Assembly (NCBI GenBank): GCA_022837365.1
Contig: JALHHV010000149.1
Coordinates: forward strand, 3,345-12,496
From: Desulfovibrio sp.
Lineage (GTDB): Bacteria; Desulfobacterota; Desulfovibrionia; Desulfovibrionales; Desulfovibrionaceae
DNA: 9,152 nucleotides
Direction of reading: 5' to 3'
In this document: piece by piece, positions 1-7,124 of the stretch
Layout: each line of letters opens with the position of its first letter
How positions within the stretch are numbered: position 1 is the stretch's first letter
Translations under genes and position numbers: made by a program
The notes under the pieces: model-generated
What the model saw: only the letters and a program-made list of their open reading frames with translations
What the model was told of the DNA's origin: nothing
Databases searched by the model: none

Positions 1-1398
1 CAGCAGCGATTGCAGCACGTGCCACGCGGTCCACGGCACGTAGGGGTGCTCCACCTCGAAGGGCAGCCACGCGTACAGGATGGACGGGGCCACGCCCTGC
101 GCGATGCACAGCACGGCCAGCACGGTCATGCCCGCGTACATGTTCCACGGGATGGGGGCCAGCGCACGGGCGTTGTCCGTGGGCTTGCCGCCCCAGAAGG
201 CGAAGTAGGGCAGCTTGATGCCCACCGAGATGAACGTGCCCACCGCCGCGATTTCGAGGCCCAGCGCCACGAGGGTGCGGTGCGCCTCGGCCGCGCCGGT
301 GATGGTCATGGTCTTGGAGATGAACCCGTTGAACACCGGCATGCCCGAGATGGACAGGGCCGCCACCATGTACAGCACCATGACCCACGGCAGCCGCGCG
401 GCCAGGCCGCCCAGCTTGTCCAGCTTGGCCGTGCCCGCCGCGTGCAGCAGGCAGCCCGCGCCCATGAACAGCAGGCCCTTGTACAGGATGTGCGCGTAGG
501 CGTGGGCCACCGCGCCGTTCAGGGTCATGGCCGTGCCCACGCCGATGCCCGCCACCATGTACCCCACCTGCGAGACGATGTGGTACGACAGGATGCGCCG
601 GGCGTTGTTCTCGATGCACGCGTACAGCACGCCGTACACCGCCATCACCGTGCCCGCCGCCGCCAGGATTTCCCACCCGGCGAAGCCGCGCGCCAGCACG
701 TACACCGCCGTCTTGGTGGTGTAGGCGCACATGAACACCGAGCCGGTCACCGTGCCGCGCGGGTAGGCGTCGGGCAGCCATGCGTGCAGCGGCACCACGG
801 CGGCGTTGACGCAGAACCCGGCCAGGATCAGCCATTCGTACAGGGGCGGGGTGGCCCCCGGGGCCATGGCCGTGAACTCCCACGTGCCCAGCGCCTTGTA
901 GCGCAGCAGCAGGCCCGCCAGCAGCAGCAGGCCCCCGGCGGTGTGATAGAGGAAGTAGCGGAAGCCCGCCAGCACCGACTCGCGCGTGCGGTTCAGCAGC
1001 ACGAGGAAGGTGGAGCCGATGGACATCAGTTCCCAGAACACGAACAGGGTCAGGTAGTCGCCCGCGAACACGCAGCCGAACCCGCCCGACACGTACAGGG
1101 CGGCGGCGATGTGCTGCCCCCGGTCCTCCACGTGCATGGCGTACAGCATGCCCGCCAGCGACATCACCGCGAACACCTGCGCGAAGACCAGCGACAGCTT
1201 GTCCACCCGGCCCAGCAGCAGGGTCTGCCCCAGCCAGTTCAGGGTCAGGTGGTCGCCGGGCGTCATGGTGAACACGGCGAAGATGGCCAGCACCGCCGGG
1301 GCGGGCAGCAGCCAGTTCCACCATTTGCCGCGCAGGAAGGGCAGCACCGCCGCCAGCGCCAGGAACCCGATGGCGGGGTGGATGAAGGGAGAACTCAT
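1..1398 (-). CDS. Antiporter-like membrane subunit of complex I (NuoL/NuoM/MrpD superfamily), 3' end outside window
   Basis: I translated the minus strand by eye from ATG at 1398. The frame stays open for 466 codons to base 1, so the C-terminus is missing. The protein is very hydrophobic and has the proton-conducting transporter pattern: Glu123 in FVFWELMSIG, the stretch PLHAWLPDAYP at about 203-213, Lys229 in TTKTAVY, and His299/His303/Lys307 in HAYAHILYKG. These residues correspond to the ion-path charges of NuoL/M/N and MrpD. The usual lysine before the PLHAWLP stretch is Asn198 (FCVNAAVVPLH). From memory, this variant belongs to a subfamily often labelled 'Na+/H+ antiporter subunit D'. 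The start is supported by an excellent Shine-Dalgarno, AAAGGAGGTG, 7 nt upstream. The preceding 168-nt gap contains a large palindrome. The likely role is proton or sodium translocation in the membrane arm. Whether it is better called NuoL or an Mrp-type subunit needs the missing C-terminus. Confidence 0.88.
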   Translation of the reverse strand, partial: MSSPFIHPAIGFLALAAVLPFLRGKWWNWLLPAPAVLAIFAVFTMTPGDHLTLNWLGQTLLLGRVDKLSLVFAQVFAVMSLAGMLYAMHVEDRGQHIAAALYVSGGFGCVFAGDYLTLFVFWELMSIGSTFLVLLNRTRESVLAGFRYFLYHTAGGLLLLAGLLLRYKALGTWEFTAMAPGATPPLYEWLILAGFCVNAAVVPLHAWLPDAYPRGTVTGSVFMCAYTTKTAVYVLARGFAGWEILAAAGTVMAVYGVLYACIENNARRILSYHIVSQVGYMVAGIGVGTAMTLNGAVAHAYAHILYKGLLFMGAGCLLHAAGTAKLDKLGGLAARLPWVMVLYMVAALSISGMPVFNGFISKTMTITGAAEAHRTLVALGLEIAAVGTFISVGIKLPYFAFWGGKPTDNARALAPIPWNMYAGMTVLAVLCIAQGVAPSILYAWLPFEVEHPYVPWTAWHVLQSLL

Positions 1399-1408
1399 TA
1401 CGCCACCT

Positions 1409-1549
1409 CCTTTGGCTGCAAACGCGGTCTTTGGGCACCGGCGGCGTTATCGGCGCAAAAGCCTCCTCGCCGTAGCGCTGCTACGCCTGCGTCGTCTTTT
1501 CCGCCGCTGCCTTGCCGCTGCCGGAAAGCCCGCGTTTTCGCGTCAAAGG
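1409..1549. repeat. 141-bp imperfect palindrome between the small membrane protein and the antiporter-like gene
   Basis: The outer arms, 1409-1432 and 1525-1549, are inverted copies that match over most of about 24 bases, sharing CCTTTG, AAACGCGG and CTTT blocks. Inner arms 1452-1461 and 1496-1505 pair over 10 bases with one mismatch. The centre, 1471-1476 and 1480-1485, is a perfect 6-bp stem (CGTAGC/GCTACG) with a 3-nt loop. All three layers share a centre near 1478-1479, which is hard to get by chance. The outer left arm overlaps the SD of the downstream gene (the AAAGG of AAAGGAGG). It could be a dispersed intergenic repeat, a small non-autonomous element or an RNA structure. I see no open reading frame of its own. 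Confidence 0.7.
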
Positions 1550-1566
1550 CGATGCCGCAATGAGTT

Positions 1567-1824
1567 CTACACGTCTCCATAGTGGTCCTCCTTGCGCACG
1601 ATGGCGGGCTGCACCATGCGCTTCATGATCACCACCATCAGCACGCCCACCACGAGGCCGAACAGCGCCCAGAAGCCGGGGTAGGCGTCGAGGACGAAGT
1701 GCGGGTCGTGCGGGCCGATGAACAGGTTCAGCAGCACGAGGGCGGCCAGCACCCCGTACAGCGCCTTCAGCCATGCGCCGCGCAGTTCACGCTGGCGTTC
1801 AAGGAATGCTCCGAGTCCGTTCAT
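1567..1824 (-). CDS. Small two-helix membrane protein, probable accessory subunit of the antiporter module
   Basis: An 85-residue protein with a charged N-terminus (FLERQRELRG), a hydrophobic helix at about 19-37 (ALYGVLAALVLLNLFIG), a short linker with PHDPHFVLDAYPG, a second helix at about 51-67 (FWALFGLVVGVLMVVIM), and a basic/acidic tail ending RKEDHYGDV. I do not recognise a named family. From memory, short proteins with the same layout (two helices, PGF before the second, a tail with R-x-EDxY) sit beside MrpD/NuoL-like genes in other proteobacteria. The gene lies 9 nt after the MrpD-like gene, whose TAG stop forms part of the SD (TAGGAG, 6 nt from ATG), so translation is probably coupled. 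A role as a structural or assembly subunit of the membrane arm is inferred from context only. Confidence 0.75.
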   Translation of the reverse strand: MNGLGAFLERQRELRGAWLKALYGVLAALVLLNLFIGPHDPHFVLDAYPGFWALFGLVVGVLMVVIMKRMVQPAIVRKEDHYGDV

Positions 1825-1833
1825 GGTGCGCTC

Positions 1834-3333
1834 CTAGAAGTGGCCGAACGCCTGGATGAAGTTCAGGAACACCTGCGGGTACAGGCCCAGCAGCAGCGAT
1901 ATGGCCCCGGTCAGGCACAGCGGCACCACCATGGAGGCGGGGGCCTCGCTGTATTGCTCGATGTTGGCGTCGGGGGCGGGCGGCAGCATGAACGCCCGGT
2001 AGAAGATGGGCACGAAGTAGCCCGCGTTGAGCAGGGTGGACAGCAGCAGGGCCACCAGCAGGGCGGTCTGCCCGGCCTGGAGCGAGCCGTTGACGATGTA
2101 CCACTTGGAGACGAAGCCGCACACCGGCGGCATGCCGATCATGGACAGCGAGGCCAGGCCGAAGGCCCCGAAGGTCCACGGCATGCGGCGGCCAAGGCCG
2201 TTCATCTGGCTGATCTTCTTGATGTGCGTGGCCACGTAGATGGCCCCCGCGCCGAAGAACAGGGTGATCTTGGAGAAGGCATGGTGGGGGATGTGCATCA
2301 GCCCGCCCTGCACGGCCGACGGCGTCAGCAGGGCCACCCCGATGATCACGTAGGACAGCTGGCTGACCGTGGAATAGGCCAGCCGGGCCTTGATGTCGTC
2401 CTTGGTCAGGGCGATGAGCGAGGCCCCCACGATGGTGAACGCCGCCAGCCACGCGGTGGGCAGGCCGAGGCCCAGGGTGTCCATGGCCTCGACCCCGAAG
2501 CCGGACAGGATGATCCGGCTCACGGAGAACACCCCCGCCTTGACCACGGCCACCGCGTGCAGCAGGGCCGAGACCGGGGTGGGGGCCACCATGGCCGAGG
2601 GCAGCCAGTTGTGGAACGGGGCAAGGGCCGCCTTGGCCAGGCCCGCGATGTACAGCACGTAGGTCAGCCGCACCAGGTTGGGGTGCGCGGCGATGACGTC
2701 CGCCGGGAACATGCCGGTGAGCACGTCGCCAAGGCGCATGTCCAGCGTGCCGGTGAGCACGTAGGTCAGGATCATGGCGGGCAGCAGGAACAGCTTGGAG
2801 GTGCCCATCAGGTACACGAGGTACTTGCGCGCCCCGGCAAAGCCCTCCGCGTCCTGGTGGTGCGCGACGAGCGGGTAGGTGAAGACGGTGATCACCTCGT
2901 AGAACAGGTACAGGGTGAACACCGTGGCCGAGAAGGCCACCCCCACCGCGCCGAAGATGGCCACGGCGAAACAGGTGTAGTAGCGCGTCTGGGCGTGTTC
3001 GTTCAGCCCGCGCATGTACCCGATGTTGTAGCTGGTGGCGAAGCCCCACAGGAAGGTGGCGATGAGCGCGAAGATCATGCCCAGCCCGTCGGCGCACAGG
3101 GTCAGGCTGATGCCGGGCAGGATGGTGGTGACGGTGTAGGTGTAGATGGTCCCGCCGATCACCCCCGGCGCCAGTTGCAGCACCGAAAGGAAGGTCAGCG
3201 CGGCGGCGATGAACGACACGGCCTCGCGCCGGTTGGCGTTGCCGCGCGCCAGCATGATGGCGAAGGGCGCGACCAGGGTGATGATGAGCGGAACGAGCAG
3301 GCTCGCGGTTTCGATGGTGTTGGGCGCTGTCAT
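1834..3333 (-). CDS. MrpD/NuoM-type proton-conducting antiporter subunit
   Basis: 499 residues from ATG at 3333. A GTG immediately upstream (3336) would add one residue, and GGGAG lies 8 nt before the ATG. The protein is polytopic, with the full set of charged residues expected in the superfamily: Glu146 in LFYEVITVF, Lys234 in [17 protein letters not shown], Lys265 in [11 protein letters not shown], and His350/His351/Lys355 in [11 protein letters not shown]. The sequence [11 protein letters not shown] (250-260) is the classic signature of the transporter domain. Its ~500-residue length fits NuoM, NuoN or MrpD. I lean to the MrpD-like group because it is followed by the small two-helix gene and a second, divergent antiporter homologue. 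It starts one base inside the nuoK stop (TGATG), so it is co-translated with nuoK. It probably moves protons (or sodium) across the membrane as complex I turns over. Confidence 0.9.
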   Translation of the reverse strand: MTAPNTIETASLLVPLIITLVAPFAIMLARGNANRREAVSFIAAALTFLSVLQLAPGVIGGTIYTYTVTTILPGISLTLCADGLGMIFALIATFLWGFATSYNIGYMRGLNEHAQTRYYTCFAVAIFGAVGVAFSATVFTLYLFYEVITVFTYPLVAHHQDAEGFAGARKYLVYLMGTSKLFLLPAMILTYVLTGTLDMRLGDVLTGMFPADVIAAHPNLVRLTYVLYIAGLAKAALAPFHNWLPSAMVAPTPVSALLHAVAVVKAGVFSVSRIILSGFGVEAMDTLGLGLPTAWLAAFTIVGASLIALTKDDIKARLAYSTVSQLSYVIIGVALLTPSAVQGGLMHIPHHAFSKITLFFGAGAIYVATHIKKISQMNGLGRRMPWTFGAFGLASLSMIGMPPVCGFVSKWYIVNGSLQAGQTALLVALLLSTLLNAGYFVPIFYRAFMLPPAPDANIEQYSEAPASMVVPLCLTGAISLLLGLYPQVFLNFIQAFGHF

Positions 3334-3647
3334 CACGGCTGCTCCCTCAGGGTGGTCAGGGCGTCGGTGCGGGTGGAGCCGAAGCGGCGGAACACCACCA
3401 CGATGGCGGCCAGGGTCACGGTGGCTTCAGCCGCCGCAAGGCCCATGACCAGCAGCGTGGCCAGTTGTCCGAGGGCGGCGTCGGCCCCGGTGAGCTGGGT
3501 GGCGGCCACGATGGACAGCCCCGCGCCGTTGAGCATCAGTTCAACGGCGATGAGCATGCCCACCAGCGTGCGCCGCTTGACCAGCCCGGCCAGGCCCGCG
3601 CCAAGCAGCACGAGGGAGGCCAGTTGGTAGAGCACGAGCGGTTTCAC
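3333..3647 (-). CDS. nuoK: NADH-quinone oxidoreductase subunit K
   Basis: A 104-residue membrane protein of the usual NuoK length, with three hydrophobic stretches. The two glutamates of the ion path are present: Glu36 in GMLIAVELMLNG and Glu74 in AAAEATVTLAA. The start is GTG (3647-3645), overlapping the nuoJ stop as GTGA. It is supported by AAAGGAGGG about 5 nt upstream, and no suitable ATG is nearby. NuoK sits between NuoJ and the antiporter-like subunits and links the quinone chamber to the distal pumping subunits. The stop (TGA, 3335-3333) overlaps the ATG of the next gene by one base. Nothing appears damaged. Confidence 0.95.
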   Translation of the reverse strand: MKPLVLYQLASLVLLGAGLAGLVKRRTLVGMLIAVELMLNGAGLSIVAATQLTGADAALGQLATLLVMGLAAAEATVTLAAIVVVFRRFGSTRTDALTTLREQP

Positions 3648-4150
3648 TTGTCCCTCCTTTCCCAGACGAGCAGCACGGCCCCGGCCATGGAGATGAGCAG
3701 GACCACCGAGATCAGTTCGAAGGGCAGCACGTAGTCCTCCATCAGCCTGCGGCCGAGGTCGGCCAGCGGCACGTCCGGCGGCAGCAGATGCGACGCCGTG
3801 GGGTGCAGCAGCAGGATGGGGGCCAGCAGCGCGCCGGGCAGCATGGCCGCCAGCACCCCCTTGAAGGTGCGCGCGGCCGGGGCGGGGTCCGCCTCGTCGC
3901 CGTCCGCGTCGGCCCGGGCCAGCATCAGCGCGAAGAAGATCAGCACGCAGATGGCGCCGATGTAGATGAGGATCTGCATGAAGGCCATGAACGGCGCGTT
4001 GAGCAGCAGGTACATGCCCGCCACGCCCAGCAGCGTGGCGACCAGCCCCACCAGCGCCCGCACCAGGCTGGCGCAGCCCACGGCCATGAAACAGCCGACG
4101 ACAATGACCAGGAAGTAGAAGCCGAAGGCGAGGATTGCCGGTGTTTCCAT
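3644..4150 (-). CDS. nuoJ: NADH-quinone oxidoreductase subunit J
   Basis: 168 residues, five hydrophobic segments expected for the family, with the conserved block MQILIYIGAICVLIFFALML at about 58-77. That block contains the YIGA turn, which is the flexible TM3 of NuoJ involved in coupling. PFELISVVLLI lies near the C-terminal helix. A charged loop rich in Asp/Ala (DADGDEADPAPAA) separates helices three and four. The start ATG at 4150 lies one base after the nuoI stop (TGA-C-ATG), with GAGG six bases upstream, so the two are coupled. The gene is intact although the preceding nuoI is not. Confidence 0.94.
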   Translation of the reverse strand: METPAILAFGFYFLVIVVGCFMAVGCASLVRALVGLVATLLGVAGMYLLLNAPFMAFMQILIYIGAICVLIFFALMLARADADGDEADPAPAARTFKGVLAAMLPGALLAPILLLHPTASHLLPPDVPLADLGRRLMEDYVLPFELISVVLLISMAGAVLLVWERRDK

Positions 4151-4151
4151 G

Positions 4152-4708
4152 TCATGCCTCGCTTGCGGGGGTTGCGGTGCCGGGTTCGGAGGGCGCGGCG
4201 GCCGGTGCGGGCGGTCCGGCGGGCGTCGGCGCGGGGGCGGCCTTGGGCTCCGGCTTGCGCGCCGCGGCCTTGCGGGCCAGGCGGGCCAGCTGGTCGAACA
4301 CGAAGTCCTCGCGTTTCGTCCCCACCATGTAGATGTCGTTGGAGAAGCCGAGGGAGTCCACCGGGCAGACCTCCACGCAGCTGCCGCACAGGCTGCACAG
4401 CGAGAAGTCGTAGGTCCAGGTGCCGGGGGCCTTGGGCGGCGCGGGCTTCTTGGGCTTTTCGCCGCGCGCCTCGGCCTCGGCCATGGCCTTCAGTTCTTCC
4501 GGCGTGGGCTTGGGCGCGACGGCGCGGGTGACGGCGATGCACCCGCTGGGGCAGGCCGACACGCAGAGCATGCAGGCGATGCACCGGGCGCCACCTCGGC
4601 CCGGGGATAGTGCACGGTGACGCCGGGTTTGCAGAATTCCTTGCCGGTGATGCCAAGGCCCACCACAAGGCTCCACAGGTCGGCGATGGTGCGGAAGATT
4701 GATGCCAT
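4152..4708 (-). pseudogene. nuoI: nuoI, 4Fe-4S subunit of complex I, with internal deletion and frameshift
   Basis: ATG at 4708 follows a strong SD (AAGGAGGAAGGA). The first frame gives 39 residues with the NuoI beginning (KPGVTVHYPRAEV), ending about 4592. The family sequence resumes in another frame at 4586 with RCIACMLCVSACPSGC and continues for 144 residues to TGA at 4154-4152. That part holds both CxxCxxCxxxCP motifs (CIACMLCVSACP and CSLCGSCVEVCP), ligands of clusters N6a/N6b, and an Ala/Pro-rich tail. Between YPRAEV and RCIAC the family normally has about 20 more residues (the RGR..LT region in E. coli). Frame arithmetic requires a loss of 3n+1 nt, so roughly 50-60 nt are missing. Intact, the protein would be about 200 residues and carry electrons toward N2 in NuoB. 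As written it gives a truncated product. Sequencing or assembly error is a real alternative to gene decay. Confidence 0.85.
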
Positions 4709-4739
4709 TATATCCTTCCTCCTTGGAGGCGGAGTGTGG

Positions 4740-4760
4740 GGCGTACCGTTTTTGTACGCC
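4740..4760. repeat. 7-bp perfect inverted repeat upstream of nuoI
   Basis: GGCGTAC at 4740-4746 and GTACGCC at 4754-4760 flank a 7-nt loop with a T run on the plus strand (A run in the transcript). It lies about 31 nt before the nuoI start. No T tract follows it in the transcribed direction, so it is not a classical intrinsic terminator. Confidence 0.5.
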
Positions 4761-4857
4761 TCCGGCGGGCGGGGGGCCTTGCCATCTCTGCTATCGTCAT
4801 CCGTAATGCTCGGAAAGACGCTCGCATAACGGCTGTCGTCCCCGCACCCCCCTTCAT

Positions 4858-4876
4858 TGTGGACTGTTCGTCCACA
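4858..4876. repeat. 7-bp perfect inverted repeat TGTGGAC/GTCCACA
   Basis: TGTGGAC (4858-4864) and GTCCACA (4870-4876) with a 5-nt loop. It is the middle of three hairpins in the nuoH-nuoI gap. The function is unknown. It may be an RNA stem or part of a larger inserted repeat. Confidence 0.45.
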
Positions 4877-4899
4877 TATGAAAGTTTTGGGGGGAGGGG

Positions 4900-4940
4900 T
4901 CCGGGGAGGGAGACCTTTTACAAAAGGTCCCCTCCCCGGA
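4900..4940. repeat. Long hairpin after nuoH (19 bp with one bulge)
   Basis: The left arm 4900-4919 and right arm 4922-4940 pair over 19 positions with one extra A in the left arm. The outer half is GC (TCCGGGGAGGG) and the inner half is GACCTTTT/AAAAGGTC. It begins about 33 nt after the nuoH stop in the transcript. No U tract follows it in the minus direction (CCCCTCCCCCC comes next), so it looks more like a repeat or an mRNA-stabilising/processing stem than a clean terminator. From memory, similar CCTTTT-AAAAGG hairpins with GGGG/CCCC arms are frequent between Desulfovibrio genes. Confidence 0.6.
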
Positions 4941-4972
4941 AACTCTTCCTTTCCGGAATCACCTTTCCGTCT

Positions 4973-5897
4973 CTACAGCTTCATGACGAACGCGGTCGCC
5001 AGCAGGTTCAGCACGCCGAGGGGCAGCAGCCACCGCCAGTTCATGTTCAGCAGCTGGTCGAAGCGCACGCGCGGGAAGGTCCAGCGCAGCCACATCATGG
5101 TCAGCAGCAGCGCGTAGACCTTGGCCAGGAACCACCACACGCCGTCGAGGAACGGGCCTTTCCACCCACCCAGGAACAGCACGGTGCACACGCTGCACGC
5201 CACGATCATGCTGGCGTATTCGGCCAGGAAGAACATGCCGAAGCCCATGCCCGAGTATTCGGTGTGGGTTGGTCTCGCCCAGGGCGCTGACGAGGAAGAT
5301 CAGGAACGCCAGCGGCTGCACGGCGATGTTCCACTGCCAGGGCATGCCGCCCTGCCCGTCCACGATGGCGGTGAGGCTCAGGGTGCCTTCCTGGAAGGCG
5401 ATGGCCAGCACCGAGAGCAGCAGGGGGATTTCGTAGGCCACGGACTGGGCCACGGCGCGGGCCGCGCCGAGCAGGCCGTACTTGTTGTTGGAGCCCCACC
5501 CCGCCAGCAGCAGGGCCAGCACGTTGAACCCGGTGAAGGCGAGGATGAGCAGCAGGCCGAGGTTCACGTCCCACCCGGTGAGCAGCGGGCTGAAGGGAAT
5601 GGGCAGGAACAGCAGCAGCACGGGGAAGAAGGCCAGCACCGGGGCCATCCAGAACAGCAGCGGGTCGGCCCTGTCCGGGCGCACCAGCTGCTTGCCGATG
5701 AGCTTCAGGGCGTCGGCCACTGCTTGCAGGATGCCTTGCGGGCCGACCTCGTAGGGGCCGGGGCGGCGCTGGATGAAGCCCGCCACCTTGCGTTCGGCGT
5801 AGACGAGCAGCAGCCCGTTCAGCCCCACGAAGACGGCCACGCCCACCAGCGCGAGCACCACGTGCAGCACGGAATCGAAGGAGATGGTTGCATTCAT
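4973..5897 (-). pseudogene. nuoH: nuoH, quinone-site membrane subunit of complex I, with 50-nt deletion and frameshift
   Basis: From ATG at 5897 the first frame gives 210 residues of clear NuoH (VYAERKVAGFIQRRPGPYEVGPQG near residues 32-54, and ALGETN at 205-210). It then leaves the family. The family sequence resumes one base later in another frame at 5266 with HTEYSGMGFGMFFLAEYAS and runs 97 residues to TAG at 4975-4973, ending AFVMKL. NuoH proteins have 17 residues between ETN/ETH and HxEYSGM (the RxPFDxPEAExEL loop). Restoring them needs 50 nt and gives 324 residues, the normal family length. The lost loop lines the quinone tunnel and contacts NuoB/NuoD, so a real deletion should abolish function even if the frame were restored. 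Without repair, translation continues in the wrong frame to a stop near 4959. Assembly artefact or true lesion cannot be told apart here. Confidence 0.88.
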
Positions 5898-5903
5898 GGC
5901 GGC

Positions 5904-7124
5904 CTACCTGTCGATTTCGGGGATGACCATGTCGAGGCTGCCGAGGATGGCGACGGCGTCGGCCAGCAGGGTGCCGCGCGCGCATTCGGCGAACAGGGCC
6001 AGGTTGGAGAAGCCCGGCGCCCGCAGCTTGACGCGGTAGGGCGTCTTGCCGCCGTCGCTGGCGATCCACACGCCGATCTTGCCGCGCGCCCCTTCCACCG
6101 CGAAGTACGATTCGCCCGCGGGCAGCTTGAAGCTGGGCTTGGGGGCCTTGGGGTGCATGTGCTCGCCCTCGGGCAACTGGTCCAGCGCCTGTTCCACGAT
6201 GCGCAGGCTCTGTTCGATCTCGGCCATGCGCACCATGTACCGGGCCATGGAGCACTGCTCGTGGCGGACGGGAATCTCGTAGTCCACCCTGTCGTACACG
6301 GAGTAGGGTTCCGCCCGGCGCACGTCGTAGGCGATGCCGCTGCCGCGCGCCACCGGGCCGCTGGCCCCGTAGCGGGTGACCATGTCCGGCGGGATGACGC
6401 CCACCTCTTCGATGCGGCGGCGCAGGATGATGTTTTCCGTCACCAGCGCGGTGTACATGGGCAGGCGCGAGCGCATGTGCGGGATGAATTCGCGCACGCC
6501 CTGCACGAAGGCCGGGCTTGCGTCGGAGTACACCCCGCCGAAGCGGAACGAACTGTACGTCAGGCGCGAGCCGGTCATCATCTGCAACAGGTCCAGCAGC
6601 CGTTCGCGGTCGTCGAAGGCGTACATGATGGGGGTGAAGGCCCCCAGGTCCAGCAGGTACGCGCCCCACCACAGAAGGTGCGACGTGATGCGGTTCAGCT
6701 CGCAGGTGATCACCCGCAGCCATTCGGCCCGCTCGGGAATCTCGATGCCCGCCAGCTTTTCCACCGCGCCCACATAGGCCCAGTTCCAGGCCAGGGCGTG
6801 CAGGTAGTCCACCCGGCCCATGTTGGGCATGAACTGGGCGGGGTTCTTCACCTCGGCCATCTTCTCGTGCATGCGGTGCAGGTAGCCCAGCACGGGTTCC
6901 GCCCGGACGATGTATTCGCCGTCCAGTTCCAGCAGCACGCGCAGCACGCCGTGGGTGGACGGGTGCTGCGGCCCCATGTTCAGGATGAGCGATTCCGGGC
7001 GGGCCCCCTGCTCGAAGCGGCAGGTGTAGCCGTCGCCCGCGATCTGGTCGTCGGCGCAGCCCCCGTCCGCCGAGGCGGCGGGACAGGATGTGGCGCGCTG
7101 CCGGAGGGTGTCGGTGCTATGCAT
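5904..7124 (-). CDS. nuoD: NADH-quinone oxidoreductase subunit D
   Basis: 406 residues, close to the usual length for unfused NuoD. The GPQHPSTHG motif is at 51-59 and GYLHR at 80-84, giving the quinone-headgroup His and Tyr (Tyr81). Further family blocks are PNMGRVDYLHALAWNW, ELNRITSHLLWWG, SRLTYSSFRFGGV, RYGASGPVARGSG, and the C-terminus DMVIPEIDR. NuoD is the 49-kDa subunit, descended from the NiFe-hydrogenase large subunit but without the metal cysteines, and with NuoB and NuoH it forms the quinone reduction site. It overlaps nuoC by 8 nt, with GGGGAGGG 8 nt before the ATG. The first ~40 residues (Cys/Ala-rich, up to CRFEQG) are not a familiar part of the family. The gene is intact. Confidence 0.97.
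   Translation of the reverse strand: MHSTDTLRQRATSCPAASADGGCADDQIAGDGYTCRFEQGARPESLILNMGPQHPSTHGVLRVLLELDGEYIVRAEPVLGYLHRMHEKMAEVKNPAQFMPNMGRVDYLHALAWNWAYVGAVEKLAGIEIPERAEWLRVITCELNRITSHLLWWGAYLLDLGAFTPIMYAFDDRERLLDLLQMMTGSRLTYSSFRFGGVYSDASPAFVQGVREFIPHMRSRLPMYTALVTENIILRRRIEEVGVIPPDMVTRYGASGPVARGSGIAYDVRRAEPYSVYDRVDYEIPVRHEQCSMARYMVRMAEIEQSLRIVEQALDQLPEGEHMHPKAPKPSFKLPAGESYFAVEGARGKIGVWIASDGGKTPYRVKLRAPGFSNLALFAECARGTLLADAVAILGSLDMVIPEIDR

Larger units (their letters stand above)
4709..4972. other. 264-nt nuoH-nuoI intergenic gap with three hairpins
   Basis: All other gaps between the nuoA-K genes are overlaps or a base or few, so this gap is out of place. It contains three perfect or near-perfect inverted repeats (4740-4760, 4858-4876, 4900-4940) and the nuoI SD. 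No reading frame in it looks like a gene. It could be an inserted intergenic repeat or a site of RNA processing that separates nuoA-H from nuoI onward. Confidence 0.6.

Noticed and set aside
10..1563. 517-codon open frame on the plus strand
   Set aside because: It is antisense to the antiporter-like gene and rich in His/Gln/Arg/Gly, the composition expected from the complement of a GC-rich membrane-protein gene. No family motifs.
1799..3097. 432-codon minus-strand frame and similar Arg/Pro/Ala-rich frames over nuoC, nuoD and nuoI
   Set aside because: Out-of-frame readings of well-conserved genes in GC-rich DNA.
1582..3630. 682-codon open frame on the plus strand
   Set aside because: Antisense to the small protein, the MrpD-like gene and nuoK; His/Gln/Gly-rich composition and no domain.
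4900..4940. Intrinsic terminator after nuoH
   Set aside because: The stem is strong, but no U tract follows it in the transcribed direction; kept only as a hairpin.
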